Source: Cephalopachus bancanus
Lineage: Eukaryota; Chordata; Mammalia; Primates; Tarsiidae
NCBI GenBank assembly: GCA_027257055.1
Contig: JAPVLO010000083.1
Span: forward strand, 5,254,001-5,318,000
Length of the DNA stretch: 64,000 bases
Direction: 5' to 3'
Below the pieces are notes generated by a model, which was not told the origin of the DNA, did not search any database, and was given only the letters and a program-made list of their open reading frames with translations. Shown in pieces: positions 1-11,885 of this stretch (positions are counted from its first letter, which is position 1; each line of letters starts with the position of its first letter). The position numbers and the translations under genes are program-made.

Positions 1-402
1 GGTTGTTGTTGCTTTTAGCCCTTTTTAGTGGACAGAGCCAGGAAATAGATATATTTTGTGAGATGGAAAATAAATTATGGGAGTTTGATATATTAGATTC
101 AAATTTATGTATTTAATTTTTTGAAAGTTTTCCATTTTAATATACCTATTGTGATTTTGACTACTAGCATCCATATTAATAGTATGGGTGTTGTCTATTA
201 ATTGTCTTTTTCCATGTGACTAGAAATTTTTGTGGGCCTTCATATGCAAGTAATTTTTGACTGTATCCTAAACGTTTTGAATATTACATTATCAGTCTGT
301 GTTTTGTATAAATTCTTTGAAGAATGTTGATTTTTTTTTAAAAGCAGTCAATAGACTTGGTTAAGGTCAGGCTGCAAGTTCCAATCTGAATTTTGTAGGT
401 TT
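1..402. other. AT-rich intergenic sequence, nothing recognised
   Basis: I see no coding frame, RNA gene or recognisable repeat. The stretch ends at the left copy of the target-site duplication of the L1 at 417. Confidence 0.5.
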
Positions 403-416
403 TAATTCTAATGTCA

Positions 417-1565
417 GGACCCCTACCTATTACCAGACACAAAAATCAACTCTAAATGTATCAAAGACCTAAACATAAAACCTCAAGCTATAAGAATCTT
501 AGAAAACACAGGAGACATCCTTACAGAAACTGAAGTAGGCAACCAGTTCTTGGTCAAAACCCCAAATGCCCATGCCATGTGAGATAAGATAGACAAGTGG
601 GACCTTATCAAACTGAAAAGCTTCTGCAAAGCAAAGGAAACCATCAAGAGAGTGGGGAGACAACCCACGGAATGGGAAAAAATATTTGCCAACTGTACAT
701 CTCACAAAGGTCTAACATCCAGGATCTACAAGGAACTCAAATGTGCTGAAAAAAAAAACCAACCCAAACAGTCCCATTAAAAAGTGGGCAAAAGACATGG
801 ATAGACACTTCTTGAAAGAAAACACACAGGCAGCCAACAGACACATGAAAAAGTACTCAGTCTCACTAATCATCAGAGAAATGCAAATCAAACCCACATT
901 GAGATACCACCTAACCCCAGTAAGAATAGCCATCATTAATAAAACAAACATCAACAGATGCTGGTGATGATGGGGAGAAAAGGAAACGCTTCTACACTGC
1001 TGGTGGGAATGCAGACTAGTTCAACCTCTATGGAAAACAGTGTGGCGATTCCTAAAAGAACTAGAAATTGATCTTCTATACCACCCAGCAATCCCCCTAC
1101 TGGGAATATACCCAGAGGAACTCAAATCATTCTACAAAAAAGATACTGATACATGCATGTTTATTGCAGCACTATTCGCAATAAACTTGGAACCAACTGT
1201 GCTGCCCATTGAAACTGGACTGGATTAAAAAAATATACATATACACAATGGAATATTATACAGTCATAAAGAAGGACAAACATATGGACTTCACAGCAAC
1301 TTGGATGGATTTAGAGTCTATTATACTCAATGATCTATCACAGAAACAAACAACTGAGTACCACATGTTCTCACTCATAAGCAGACCTTGAACATTTATC
1401 ATAATACTATAAAAAAGGAATTGGCAGTAGCAGGACACTGCCAGGGGAAGGGGGGCACATAACATCAATAAGGGTACCTGATTTCAAACTGGGAATCAAA
1501 GGGAGGCCCAACACCTGTATACCTAATTCTGAATTGTACCCTGCATCTTTAAAATAAAAAAATAA
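417..1565 (+). mobile_element. 5'-truncated young L1 (ORF2 C-terminus and 3' UTR)
   Basis: Sense-strand L1 with the last part of ORF2 and the 3' UTR. Broken ORF2 frames lie at 743-967 and 1040-1391, interrupted by stops and frameshifts. The 3' end has an AATAAA-like A-rich tail at about 1550-1565. It is flanked by a 14-bp duplication, TAATTCTAATGTCA at 403-416 and TAATTCCAATGTCA at 1566-1579 with one mismatch, which defines both ends and shows target-primed reverse transcription. The fragment carries no endonuclease or reverse transcriptase and cannot be autonomous. Confidence 0.9.
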
Positions 1566-1579
1566 TAATTCCAATGTCA

Positions 1580-1782
1580 ATTCAGTTTTCAAAGCCTTTT
1601 TAGTGCTTTTTGGATCTGCTTTGGGTGTGTGCCTCCAGTGGTCGGTCTGTAACATGGGCATGGTTTGTTAGTCCCGTTCCCATCATTTCTGGTAGGCTAA
1701 TTAGGATTAGATCCATGCATGTATGGCTGGAGGGGGAGCCTTGGCATTAATAAGAATAATTTTATGGGGTCTTTTTTTTGAG
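1580..1782. other. Short unique-looking spacer
   Basis: No feature recognised between the L1 duplication and the Alu duplication. Confidence 0.4.
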
Positions 1783-1797
1783 CTCTTTACTTTTTCT

Positions 1798-2036
1798 TTT
1801 TTTTTTTAAGTTGGAGTCTCACTCGGTCGCCCAGACTGGAGTGCAGTGGCCTCTCCCAGCCACCGCAGCCTCGACCTGCTGGGCTCCGGCGATCCTTACG
1901 CCCGACTGATTTTTTGACTTATTGTAGAGATGAGGTCTCGCTGCCCAGGCGGGTCTCGAACCCGCGGGCTCAGGCAATCCACTCACCTCAGCCTCCCAAA
2001 GGTGCGGGATTACAGGCTGAGCCACCGAGCCCGGCC
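1798..2036 (-). mobile_element. Alu SINE with internal deletion
   Basis: Minus-strand dimeric Alu beginning with a T run (poly-A tail on the other strand) and ending at the usual 5' GGCCGGGCTCGG. It has the same diagnostic bases as the other young Alus here. It is flanked by a perfect 15-bp duplication, CTCTTTACTTTTTCT, at 1783-1797 and 2037-2051. Compared with the Alu at 36791 it lacks about 48 bp around 1893-1900, in the right monomer between 'GGCGATCCTT' and 'CTGATTTTT'. The internal promoter sits in the left monomer and looks retained. Confidence 0.93.
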
Positions 2037-2051
2037 CTCTTTACTTTTTCT

Positions 2052-2837
2052 AATCTTCCCCACAGCACTTCTTGGTTTCTGGAACTCATGTTTTTGTTCT
2101 CTAGCCAAACTTGGGGCTCTAGTTATCCTTATTTTATGTGTTCTGTCACTCACTTCTGTGATTTAGTCTGTTTCTTGGTTCAAGCAGAGGGCAGATTGAA
2201 AGAAAAAGCAATCAGGTTTGCCTAACACTTTGAGAATTGCAGTTCTACCTAAGAGACAGGAAGAGTCGCCACCCACTAATAGTTTTGACTCTTGTGGGTT
2301 CTGGTAGCTGCCACAGATTTACTGCCACAGAATTGCTTGGTGACTGAGTGGTGGTGGGGTGGGGGGAGAAGGAGAGCCAGGGGATTTTTGCATTTTCTTG
2401 GAGCATCAGGGGTAACTTTTTCTGAGCCTCAAACTAAAGCTGGGGATTTTTTGGGCTTTTGATCTCACTTCATATCACTGTGCTCACTTCCAGGTTTCTG
2501 GCTGTGATGAGTTCAAGTAGACGGATACCACAGGAAAAATGTTAGACTCACCTCCCGTTCAGTGATACTTAGAATTCTGTTAGCACCTGCTGATGTTTAC
2601 CAAGTCTTTAAATAGGTGCTCATACATTCTGTCTGGGTTTTATAGTTATATCCAGTAGGAGAAAAAGGTTGAAACATGCTTATTTGATCTTAATTGGAAC
2701 CTGAATCTTTTAAACTTAGGTGAAACATGACAGTTCCAAAGTCAAAATGATGAACAAGATACGTTTAAGGAGGTCAAGCCTTATCCTGATTTTTCTTTTC
2801 CCTAGAGATAACTATACTTATTGAGTGTTTGAATTTC
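2052..2837. other. Intergenic sequence, nothing recognised
   Basis: No supported gene or repeat. It ends in a short (CT)n tract at about 2838-2870. Confidence 0.4.
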
Positions 2838-2870
2838 CTTCTCTCTCCCTCTCTCTCTCAATCTCTCTCA
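2838..2870. repeat. CT-rich simple repeat
   Basis: Imperfect (CT)n with CTCTCTCC and CAATCTCTCTC units, next to the old Alu. Confidence 0.75.
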
Positions 2871-3400
2871 ACAGAGTCTTGCTTTGTCACCCAGGCTGGA
2901 TCACAGCTTCCTGCAAGCTTGCACTCCTGGGATCAATCTATCCTCCTGCCTCTCTCCTCAACCTTCTAAGTAGCTAGGACTACCACCAAACCAGGTTTTT
3001 TTTTTTTTTTTGAGTCAGAGTCTTACTCTGTTGCCCAGGCTGGAGTGCAGTGGTACAATCAAGGCTCACTGAAGCCTCGACGGCTGGGGCTCAGGTGATT
3101 CTTCCACTTCAGCCTCCCAAGTAACTGGGATTAAAGGAACGTGCCATCACGCCCAACTACTGTTTTTGATTTTTTGTAGAGGTGAGGTCTTGCTTGTTGT
3201 CTAAGTTGGTCTCAAACCCCTAGGCTCAAGCAGTCACACCTCGACTCTAAGAGTGCTTGGATTACAGGCATCAGCCACCATGCCCGGCTGAGGCTACTAC
3301 TTTAGAAAATGATTATAAAGAAGCAGTCTTACTATGTTGCTCAGGCTGTTTTTGAACTTCTGGCCTTAAGTGATCCTCCTGCCTCAGCTTCTCTAATAGT
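2871..3400 (-). mobile_element. Old Alu (J-like), split by a second Alu
   Basis: A degenerate minus-strand Alu in two pieces. The right-monomer piece is about 2871-2995 (starts 'ACAGAGTCTTGCTTTGTC', ends 'CACCAAACCAGG'). The left-monomer piece is about 3319-3400 ('CAGTCTTACTATGTTGCTC' to 'TCCTGCCTCAGCTTC'). Between them lies a complete second Alu. The break falls near the A-rich linker joining the two monomers, a common Alu landing site. Confidence 0.8.
2996..3288 (-). mobile_element. Alu (J-like) nested in the older Alu
   Basis: Complete dimeric Alu in minus orientation: T run at 2996-3011, right monomer, then left monomer ending 'CCATGCCCGGC'. It is considerably diverged from the young Alus at 36.8 or 59.2 kb and is closer to a general primate AluJ. 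I could not find a convincing duplication. Confidence 0.85.
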
Positions 3401-3739
3401 TTTAATATTAAAATATAAGCTTTAATATTTGTATTCTGCTCCCCCATTCTTACAGAAAAGGTTACATACTATGAACTTTTCTGTACACTGCTTTCTCCCC
3501 CTTAGTTGTATACTTTGGCAGTTTTTCCACGGCAGTATATAACTTTCTTTATTCCTTTTTTAAGACTACATTGTATTTCATTGTATGAAGTTATGATGAG
3601 TTTTCAACTAGTCTCTTATTTGTGGAAATATGTATTATTTCTGGGCTTTGCATATTGCTAATCAATTTAGATTTTAAACCAAACTTTCTTATTCATTTTA
3701 TCTGGAAAAATGGAATATAGTAAGGAGCCTTAAATTTTT
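3401..3739. other. Possible very old L1 3' remnant
   Basis: The text around 3500-3640 (an 'ACATTGTATTTCATTGTATGAAG' type stretch) resembles the minus strand of an ancient L1 3' region, but it is too decayed to place. Otherwise nothing is recognised. Confidence 0.3.
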
Positions 3740-6700
3740 AATTTATTTATTTATTGCCTTACTGAAACTTATGTTGAAACTTTTGAGGACTAAACTTACA
3801 GCTTTAAAAAAATTCAATAGTATTGGAGTACATATAATTTTGATGTGGGCTTTATGTGTACTCACCACCCCCACCTGTACACATTGTATTGGATAGGTGA
3901 TTTTTTTTGACTCTCCACCTCTTCCTCCTCCACCTTCTGGGTTTCCAGTGTCCATTATACCATTCTCTGTGTCTTTGCATATCTTTAGTTTAGCTACAAC
4001 TTAAAAGTGAGAACACATGGTGTTTTGTTTTCTGTTCCTGAGTTAGTTCACTTAGGAAAATGTTCTCCAGTTCCAACCAAGTTGTTGAGAAAGACATTAT
4101 TTTATTCTTTTTGATCCCAGAATAGTGTTTCATGGTGTATATATACCATATTATTATTATCCACTGATTTGTTGATGGCATTTGGGTTGATTCTACAGCT
4201 TGTAATTGTGAATTGTACTGCAATAAACATGTGGGTGCAGGTGTTTTTTAAAATATAATAACCTCTGTTCCTTTGCGTAGATACCTAATAGTGGGATTGC
4301 TAGATCAAGTGGTGCATCTACTTCTAGGTGTCTGAGTAATCTCCGAACTGCTTTCCATAGAGTTTGTACCTATTTACAGTCCTGACAACAGTGACTAAGT
4401 TTTCCCTTTTCTCCATATCCATGCCAGCATCTGTTGTTTTTTCATTTTTTAATAACGGCCATTCTGACTGGTGTAAAGTGGATTCTTTTTGTGGTTTTAA
4501 TTTTCATTTCCCTGATTATGAGTGATGTTGAGCATTTTTTCACGCTTGTTGGCCGTTTGTATATCTTCTTTTAAGAGATGTCTGTTTATATAATTTGTCC
4601 ATTTTTAAATGGTATAATTTGGTTTTTTCTTACTGATTTGTTTAAATTCTTTGTAGATTCTGGACATTAGTCTTTTGTCAGATGTACAGTTTGTGAATGT
4701 CTTCTGCTATTCTGTAGGTTGCCGATTTGCTCTGTTGATTATTTCTTTTGCTGCACAGAAGCACTTTAATTTAATTAAGTCCCACTTGTTTATTTTTGTT
4801 TTTGTTGCATTTGCTTTTGGGGTTTTAGCCATAAATTCTTTGCCTAGGCCAATGTCCACAAGAGTTTTTCCTAGGTCTTCTTCTAGGATTTTGTGGTTTC
4901 AGGTCTGATATTTAAGTCTTTAATCCATCTTGAGATAATTTATATATATAGGAAGAGATAGGAATCAGATTTCATTTTTCTGCATACCGCTATCCAGTTT
5001 TTTTAGGACTATTTGTTGAATAGGGTGTCTTTTCTTCAGTGTATGTTTTTGTCTGCTTTGTCAAATATCAGTTGGTTATAGGTAGTGGGTTTATTTCTGG
5101 ATTCATATTCTGTTCTATTAGTCCATGTGTCTGCTCTTGTACCAGTACCATGTTGTTTGATTACTACAGCCTTGTAGTATAGTTTGAAATCAGGTAATGA
5201 ATGCTTCCAACGTTGTTCTTTTTGCTGAGGATTGCTTTGGCTATTCTTGCTTTTTCTTGGTTCCATATGAATTTTAGGATTGTCTTTCATACTTCTGTTA
5301 AAATTGACATTGGTAGTTTGATAGGGATTGCAGTGAAGTCTGTAGGTTACCTTGGGTAGTGTGGTCTTTTTAACAATGTTGATTCTTCCATTCCTTGAGC
5401 ATGGGATGTTTCTCCATTTATTTGTGTTCTGTACAATTTCTTTCATTAGGGTTTTGTATTTCTCCTTGTAGAGATTTTTCACCTCCTTGGTTAAATATAT
5501 TCCTACGTATTTTAGCTTTTTGACTACTATTATAAATGGAATTGAGTTCTTGGCTTGATTCTCAGCTTGGTCACTATTGGTGTATAGCAGTGCTACTGAT
5601 TTGAGTGTGTTGATTTTGTGACCTGAAACTTTACTGATTTCATTTATCAAGTCCAGGAGTCTTTTGGAGTATTTAGGATTCTCTAGGTGTAAGATCATAT
5701 CATCAGCATCTACTGGTATTATGAGTGATGTTGAGCATTTTTTCATGTTTGATTTCTTCTTTTCCAATTTGGATATACTTTATTTCTTTTTTCTTGCTTG
5801 ATTGCTTTGGCTTGGACTTCCAGTAATCTGTTTAATAGGAGTGGTAAAAGTGGGCATTTTTGTCTTGTTGCAGTTCTGAAGGGAATGTGTTCAACTTTTC
5901 TCTCTTCAGGATGACAGTGGCTGTGGGTTTGTTATATATGGCTTTTATTATTTTCAGGACTATTTCTTCTATGCCTAATTTGCTGAGGGATTTTTCATGA
6001 AGGAATGCTGGATTGCATCAAAAGCTTTTTCTGCATCTATTGAAATCATAATATGGTTTTTATTTTTAATTATTTTTATGTCGTGTATCACATTTATTGT
6101 CTTGTGTATATTAGACCACCCTTGCATTACTGGGATAAACCCTCTTGGTCATGATACATATATTTTAAAAAGTGTTGTTGAATTCAGTTTTCTAATGTTT
6201 TGTTGAGAATCTTTATGTTCTCAAGGGATATTGGTCTGGTGTTTTCTTTTTTTGTTATATCTTTTCCTGGCTTTGGTATCATAGTCATACTGGACTCATA
6301 GAATGAGTTAGGAAGGATTTATTCCTCTTTGATCCTGTGTAATAGTGTCAGTAAAATTGGTACCAGTTTTTCTTTGAAGGTCTTGTGGAATTCAGCTGTG
6401 AGTCCATCAGGTCCTGGATTTTTTTGTGGGGGGGGAGACCTCTAATTACTGTTTCAATATCACTACTCATTATTGATCTGTTCAGGGTTTCTATTTCTTT
6501 CTGATTCCAGGTTGAGAGATTGTATGGTTTCAAGAATTTATTCATTTCGTCTAGACTATCTAGTTTATTTGCATAGAAGTGTTTATAATAGTCTTGGATG
6601 ATCTTTTGATATCTCATCATATTAGTTGTAATATGTCCATTTTCATTTTTGATTGAGCTAATTTGAATCTTCTCTCTACATTTCTCAATCTAGTTAGTGG

Positions 6701-8400
6701 TGTATCAGTTTTGTTTATCTTTTCAAAGAAACAGCTGTTTGTTTCATTAACCCTTTGTATTTTTTAAGTTTCAACTTCATTTAGCTCTGTTCTGATCTTT
6801 GTTATTTCTTTTCTTCTGCTACCTTTGGGTTTGGTTTTTCATGTTTTTCTAGTTTCTTGAGGTTGTCAATATGCAATCCTTCAGTCTTATTAATGTAGGC
6901 CTTAAGTGTTATAAATTTTCCCCTGAGCACAGATTTATCTGTGTCCTAGAGGTTTTAATAACTTGTCTCATTGTTATCATTCATTTCAAGGAATGTTTTT
7001 CCTTTTTATCTTGACTTCATTTTTGATCCAAGGGTCATTTAGGAGCAGATTGTTTAACTTTCATGTTTTTGCTTAGTTTCATGAGTTCTACTTGGAGTTA
7101 ATTTCTAGTTTTAGTCCACTGAGGTCTGAGAAGATGACTGATATAATTTGATTACTTTGAATTTGTTAGGGTTTGATTTGTAGCCTATCATATGTCTATC
7201 TAGGAGTATGTTCCATGTTCTCTGCTTTTTCATAATGTCAAACTTATTTTTCTGGTTCTTTCTTGTTTGGGTAGACTATTTCTTCTTATTTGAGGTTGGC
7301 AGAAGGCTGATGTAGGCATTGTAGGTTTCCCTTGGTCATATATAGCCTTGGTGTGGTGATTTTCTCAATTTCCAGCTGTGGCAGTTCTGTGCTGGGTACC
7401 TGCACTGGCTCATAGCATCGTGAATGACCAGAGTAGTTGGGAAAGTGATGTTGGCTGGAGTTTGGGATCAGGCCTTCCCAAAGCTGAGGTATTACATCGG
7501 ATGTGATGGGCTGTAATGTTGACCTCTGGCCAGGAGGTAGTGCTTGTGTGAGAAAGCCCGCTGTGAGGGTGTCTGTGGACTTTCTCCTTGCTGTGTGTTG
7601 CTCCAAGGAAGTTCTAGCCAACTTAAGCAACCTTCAAGGGGAGTGAAAATGTAGGAGAAGGTGCTTGAGTACCCCATACGATTGCACTCTTAGCTACCCC
7701 AGTGGGGATTAGGAAGGAGTCCCAGGCCAGTGGAGTAATGCTGTTGTGCAGGGCAGGCATAGAAGCGTTTCTGTGGAGATTGAGAAATTGCTATGGCAAC
7801 AAGTCTCAAAAGGCTTCCCACCTTGGCCTCAGGCAGTTTGCCTTGTGAATGTAAGAGTGCACCCAGCTTCAGGGCCTCAGGTGTTTTCAGGCAACCCACC
7901 CCAGCCAAGAACTGTCTGTAGCTTTGGAGTTTGCCCTTTCAGACTGACTAGAAAGCAGCCGCACCACCTGCAAGTATTGAATTCCTGGGAAATGGGTGCT
8001 GGCACTGCTCAAGGCTTTATTTTTTTCCTGCACCACTCTACATGGGTTTTGACAGGGCATGGCTGTGGGTAAGATAGTTTTGGGTGAGGGACTAGAGTCC
8101 TACCAAACTCAGCCCCTGCCCCATGCAAGTCCATGGCAGGAGTACAGAACTCCTGAACTCCCCTCACTCACTTTCCCCACGGCACCTGGAGGCTGCCAGT
8201 GGACTGTGGTGGTACAGGTGAGAGTCTGGCCAGTTCCAACCCAGGTTAATAGATTTTTCTCTTCTGTGTACTCTGTGGTTATTATTGCTTCTTTGAAGAG
8301 TCAGAAGGCATGCTGCTGGTCTTTCTGGGTACTGAGGAAGCTCTATCTTGGTTTACTTCCTAGGAAAAACTCACTCTAGCAGCCTCACATTGGCCATCTT
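3740..8400 (-). mobile_element. Old L1, minus strand, large internal deletion
   Basis: The 3' end lies at about 3740-3840 and the 5' end at about 8400, where the plus strand reads 'GGCCATCTT', the complement of the L1 5' 'AAGATGGCC' start. ORF2 homology runs from about 7260 down to 4000. From about 7280 to 8400 the sequence is GC-richer and L1 5' UTR-like. ORF1 and the start of ORF2 are missing, so the 5' UTR is joined directly to ORF2. The length of 4.66 kb compares with about 6-7 kb for a full L1. Stops and frameshifts are frequent. Confidence 0.8.
5036..5767 (-). pseudogene. L1 ORF2 reverse-transcriptase fragment
   Basis: A 243-codon open stretch on the minus strand. Near its N-terminus it has 'DADDMILHLENP', the L1 FADD catalytic box with Phe replaced by Asp, then the L1 thumb region ('HKINTLKS', 'VKNLYKEKYKTLMKEI'). 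The preceding palm and endonuclease are in other frames or absent. This is a decayed part of the L1 at 3740-8400, not a gene. Confidence 0.8.
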
Positions 8401-8645
8401 AATCCTAATCCCATAACCTTTTTAAAAACCAAAATCTTTTTAGCGTCTAGATGTAGTTGGTAGCCAATGTTGTAAATCTCTTGGTAAATATTTCTTTGAT
8501 TTACTGCACATGTAATAAGACTAAGGTATTTGAATGCTGGTATTTGCTCATTAAAGACACTGTGTTTAATGGCAGGCTACTCCTGGTGATGATAATTTGT
8601 GAACAGTTTGGTGATGCAGACAGTTCAGCATTGAACCGGTAATCA
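8401..8645. other. Short intergenic spacer
   Basis: No recognised feature between the L1 5' end and the Alu duplication. Confidence 0.4.
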
Positions 8646-8655
8646 AAAAATAGAA

Positions 8656-8931
8656 GCCAGGCTCGATGACTCAGCCTGTAATTCCGCACTTTGGGAGGCT
8701 GAGGTGAGTGGATTGCCTGAGCCCACGGGTTCGAGATCCACCTGGGCAACTTGGTGAGACCTCATCTCTACAACAAATCAAAAATTAGCCGGGCGTGGTA
8801 GCATGCGCCTGTAGTTCCAGCTACTTGGAAGGCTGAGGTGGAAGGATCTCCGGAGCCCAGCATGTCGAGGCTGCAGTGGCCGGAAGCAGCCACTGCACTC
8901 CAGTCTGGGCGACAGAGTAAGACTCCAACTC

Positions 8932-8958
<27 letters not shown>
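8656..8958 (+). mobile_element. Alu SINE
   Basis: Plus-strand dimeric Alu starting 'GCCAGGCTCGATGACTC' and ending in an A-rich tail that evolved into (AAAGA)n at about 8938-8960. A 10-bp duplication, AAAAATAGAA, flanks it at 8646-8655 and 8959-8968. It carries several CpG decay changes. Confidence 0.92.

Positions 8959-8960
<2 letters not shown>
8938..8960 (+). repeat. (AAAGA)n microsatellite in Alu tail
   Basis: Pentameric A-rich repeat of about four units grown from the Alu poly-A tail. Confidence 0.85.
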
Positions 8961-8963
<3 letters not shown>

Positions 8964-9106
8964 TAGAAAACAGGGCATATAGGAGATAAACATTAGAGGT
9001 AATGGTGATGATTTGTAGCAATGAGGTTGCTACACAAATTGGAGTACAGAACTATGACTACTAAATGGGAAGCAAACTGAGGTCCTGTGAAGAATTCACT
9101 ATAGTA

Positions 9107-10056
9107 CAGTAAGTCTTCTACATACAAATGAGTTCCATTCTAAGAGCACGTTTGTAAGTCTAACAAAGTTAGCCTAGGTACCCAACTAACAGATTGTCTA
9201 CATAGTACTGTAATAGATTTATAGTACTTTTCACATAAAAAAGAAAACATTTTAAATCTTACAGTATTTTAAAAAGTACAGTAGTACAGTACACTACAAC
9301 AGCTGGCATGCAGGGGCTGGCATCTAGTGAACAGGCAAGAAGAGTTACCGGAGGGTGGAGAGGAGATAGGAGATGGTAGCGCTGAAGGATCATCAGCAAT
9401 AGGAGACAGAGGGCAAGCTGCAATTTCACTCATGCCTGACATTGATGGTACAGGTTCTGGTTCTTTGCTGGATTCAATCTATCTACCCTCTTGAAAAAAC
9501 AATTCAGTGATGTCAGGTAGTAGCTCTTTTTTTTTTTCTCATCATAGATGACACAGTAGCACTGGATTGCATTCTGAACAGATGCTGCAACCATCATGTA
9601 CCATTCTGAGGTCCTGTGCCTCAAAAACTAACAGCCTCCTCAAATAAAGAAAATCCCTTTGCCATTTCCTGTGTTACGAATCTTTTTGATTCTTCAGTTA
9701 CTTCTTTTTCTTCTTGTCTCTCTTCTTTCTGTCTCTGGGCCTCCAATTCCATCCAGTTTTCATTAATAAGCTCCTTGTGTTGCACAGCAATGAGTTCAAT
9801 GAAGTTATCCTCTTGCAGATCTAGCACCAGCTTCTCACTGAGGGTCATTGAGTTGCTGAAATAAAGACACTGTGATATTGTCCTCTATACAGTACTGTAC
9901 CATAATGTACACAAAAGCACAACCTCTTGTGGAGGATGCACGCACATGACAGTGTACTCTAGGCACCCAAACTAACCTATGTGATTGGGCATGCAAACAC
10001 ACGTTTGCACCTTTGAAAGTTTGCAACTTGAGGATTTGTATACAGGGGACTTTCTG
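9107..10056 (-). mobile_element. Tigger-family (pogo-type) DNA transposon
   Basis: The element begins CAGTAAGTCTTCTACATA and ends with the inverted match TACAGGGGACTTTCTG, flanked by the TA duplication (9105-9106 and 10057-10058) typical of Tc1/mariner/pogo elements. Transposase-derived text reads on the minus strand: an acidic/glutamine stretch at 9621-9848 ('LDLQEDNFIELIAVQHKEL') and a C-terminal tail at 9430-9624. At 950 bp it is shorter than an autonomous Tigger (about 2-2.5 kb) and lacks most of the DDE domain. It looks like Tigger7; the subfamily is my recollection. Confidence 0.85.
9430..9848 (-). pseudogene. Tigger transposase C-terminal remnant
   Basis: Two minus-strand open stretches in different frames (9621-9848, then 9430-9624) give the acidic, charged C-terminal tail seen after the DDE domain in Tigger transposases. 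No catalytic residues are present. A frameshift near 9620 separates the two parts. Confidence 0.65.
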
Positions 10057-10058
10057 TA

Positions 10059-10824
10059 CATCCAAGAGGAAAGTATATCAGTGTGTAGGAGGCTAGAAAG
10101 CAGATCTATGTGAAGTTGATAGTAGATCCTCTGTTGCTATAGTACCTTCTCAAACATCTTTGATCTCACCCCATCAGCATATTTCAATTGGTCTTGAAGG
10201 AAAAAGCCAACACTTGGCATTTTCCACTCCCCCATCTCTAGTTTAAATGCACGTTGATCTGAGAAATAGTAACAGTAGTAACAGGCCGATTTCATTGGCC
10301 TGAAGATTTGAATCAGAAGGTTCCTCTCCTAACCCAACCCATTTCTTTTCTAACATCAGTGATAGAATCTGGGATTTTCAAAGGGATATTCATGGTTTTA
10401 TATTTAGTATTGCTCTCTTAGGGTGTTAGACAAACATGAAAGGATAATCTTTGTGCAAAAGACTCCAGCATAACAATGATAATGACATAATTAAGAATGG
10501 CATAAAATGTCATAAGAAAAAGCACTCTGGAGAGGCTTGTAATTTGCACAAATTTTAGGTACTTAGCAACAGAAGTAGCTGTGAGATATCATGACTCTTA
10601 CAGTAACAGAAAAGATTCCACTGTTAATTCTGCAGGATACTGAACCCTAGGTGACATTATTCTTGAGCAATGTCTATCTCTTCACACTCTGGACTTTTAT
10701 AGCTAAGAACAGTTCTAACATAAAACTTGAAATATTTCTGATAAGGTTATGATTCATATTCATCACAGTGTTGTAGCTTGGGAACTGGTACCTTTAATTG
10801 CATCTCCTTCTTTTTTTAATCTTT
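10059..10824. other. Intergenic sequence, nothing recognised
   Basis: No repeat, RNA gene or coding frame that I can support. Confidence 0.4.
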
Positions 10825-10960
10825 TTAACATTTTTTATTTTTCAAGATGTAGGGTACAATTCAGGATTGGGTACATAAATGGTCATCATACAGGTGAAGT
10901 TTGGGTCGCCAGTGAATTCTCACTTCACCTGGTTTGGGATCAGGTACCCTTATTTGCTTC
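10825..10960 (-). mobile_element. Short L1 3' end
   Basis: Minus-strand L1 3' UTR: T-rich tail, then 'GGGTACAATTCAGGATTGGG', continuing to 'GGTTTGGGATCAGGTACCC', the same 3' UTR text as in the L1 stub at 55.5 kb. About 130 bp only, no coding content. Its right limit is uncertain. Confidence 0.75.
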
Positions 10961-11421
10961 CCGTTTTGGAAGTGCCTTATGATTCTGTTTTTTTAGCATG
11001 AAGCATTTCAATCAAACCTGCCTTTGACTGAAGAAAAGAAAATAGCAAAAACTTAAATAGTCTAAGAAAAGCTTGAAGTTCTGCTTTGCTGTTAAAGTAG
11101 AACATATCACGGCGGCATGTGTGGTATCTTGCTTGGATAAGTACTGGAAGCACTAGGATGGTGGCATGAAATTTCAATTTTGTATTTTGTTTTTACCACT
11201 TGAATTCCCCCTTGAAGTCATTCCAAGTTCATCCTCTGTTGATCCTTTGTGCCGTGTTTGTGGTCTTAGAAATACAGATTATTGTAAAGTGTTGAGAAAT
11301 CCAGATGTGCATAGAATTTCCTAGCTGAAAGTGATCACTTTGACATGATCATTAAAATGTGATGATCTTTTGGTAACATCTTCAAGCATCTAGTATTGGT
11401 AGAAAGGTTGAAGAAAGGGAA
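10961..11421. other. Intergenic sequence, nothing recognised
   Basis: I see no supported feature. Confidence 0.4.
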
Positions 11422-11635
11422 TTCATATTTACTGAGAATTTTCTATATGACAAGTAATCATAATCCTTATAACAAAACTTTAGGGGAAAGTATTACTGTA
11501 TTAATTTTTAAATCAGGAAAGTAGGGTTCCAAAAGTCTAAGTAATGTGCTTAATGGAACATAGACCATAAGTGGTTGTGACATATGCTTGAATTCAGATC
11601 TTTTGGCTTGGGCTGCTTCAACCATGCCTCTTTGA
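11422..11635 (+). mobile_element. MIR SINE (ancient)
   Basis: The order of decayed blocks matches a MIR: 'TTTACTGAGAATTTTCTATATG', 'TAATCCTTATAACAA', 'AAATCAGGAAAGTAGGGTTC', 'AAGTAATGTGCTTAA', 'GAATTCAGATCTTTTGGCTTG'. It is diverged, with no flanking duplication visible, as expected for a tRNA-derived SINE of mammalian-wide age. Confidence 0.65.
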
Positions 11636-11885
11636 ATCCTTCTCTATGGTAAGATTAGCTTTTTAGAAGGCCTAAACTCTAGTAGGAGCAGTAAAATTTT
11701 GTTTAATAAAGGTGGGCATGGATATTGTGTAAGGGCATTATTAAGGTATTTTCAGGTGTACTTATAATCTCTGTAAATCTCAATTGCACATTTGTTGTAG
11801 TTTATTTAGTATATGTGGCTAATTGAAAGACACTGTTGATCTAAGGGAAGATGACAGCTGAGCCAGTCGGACTTTGTGAGTTCCA

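Noticed and set aside
7286..8379. GC-richer stretch with several 60-114-codon frames on both strands, suggesting exons
   Set aside because: It ends in the L1 5' start motif and continues into ORF2 on the minus strand; best explained as L1 5' UTR.
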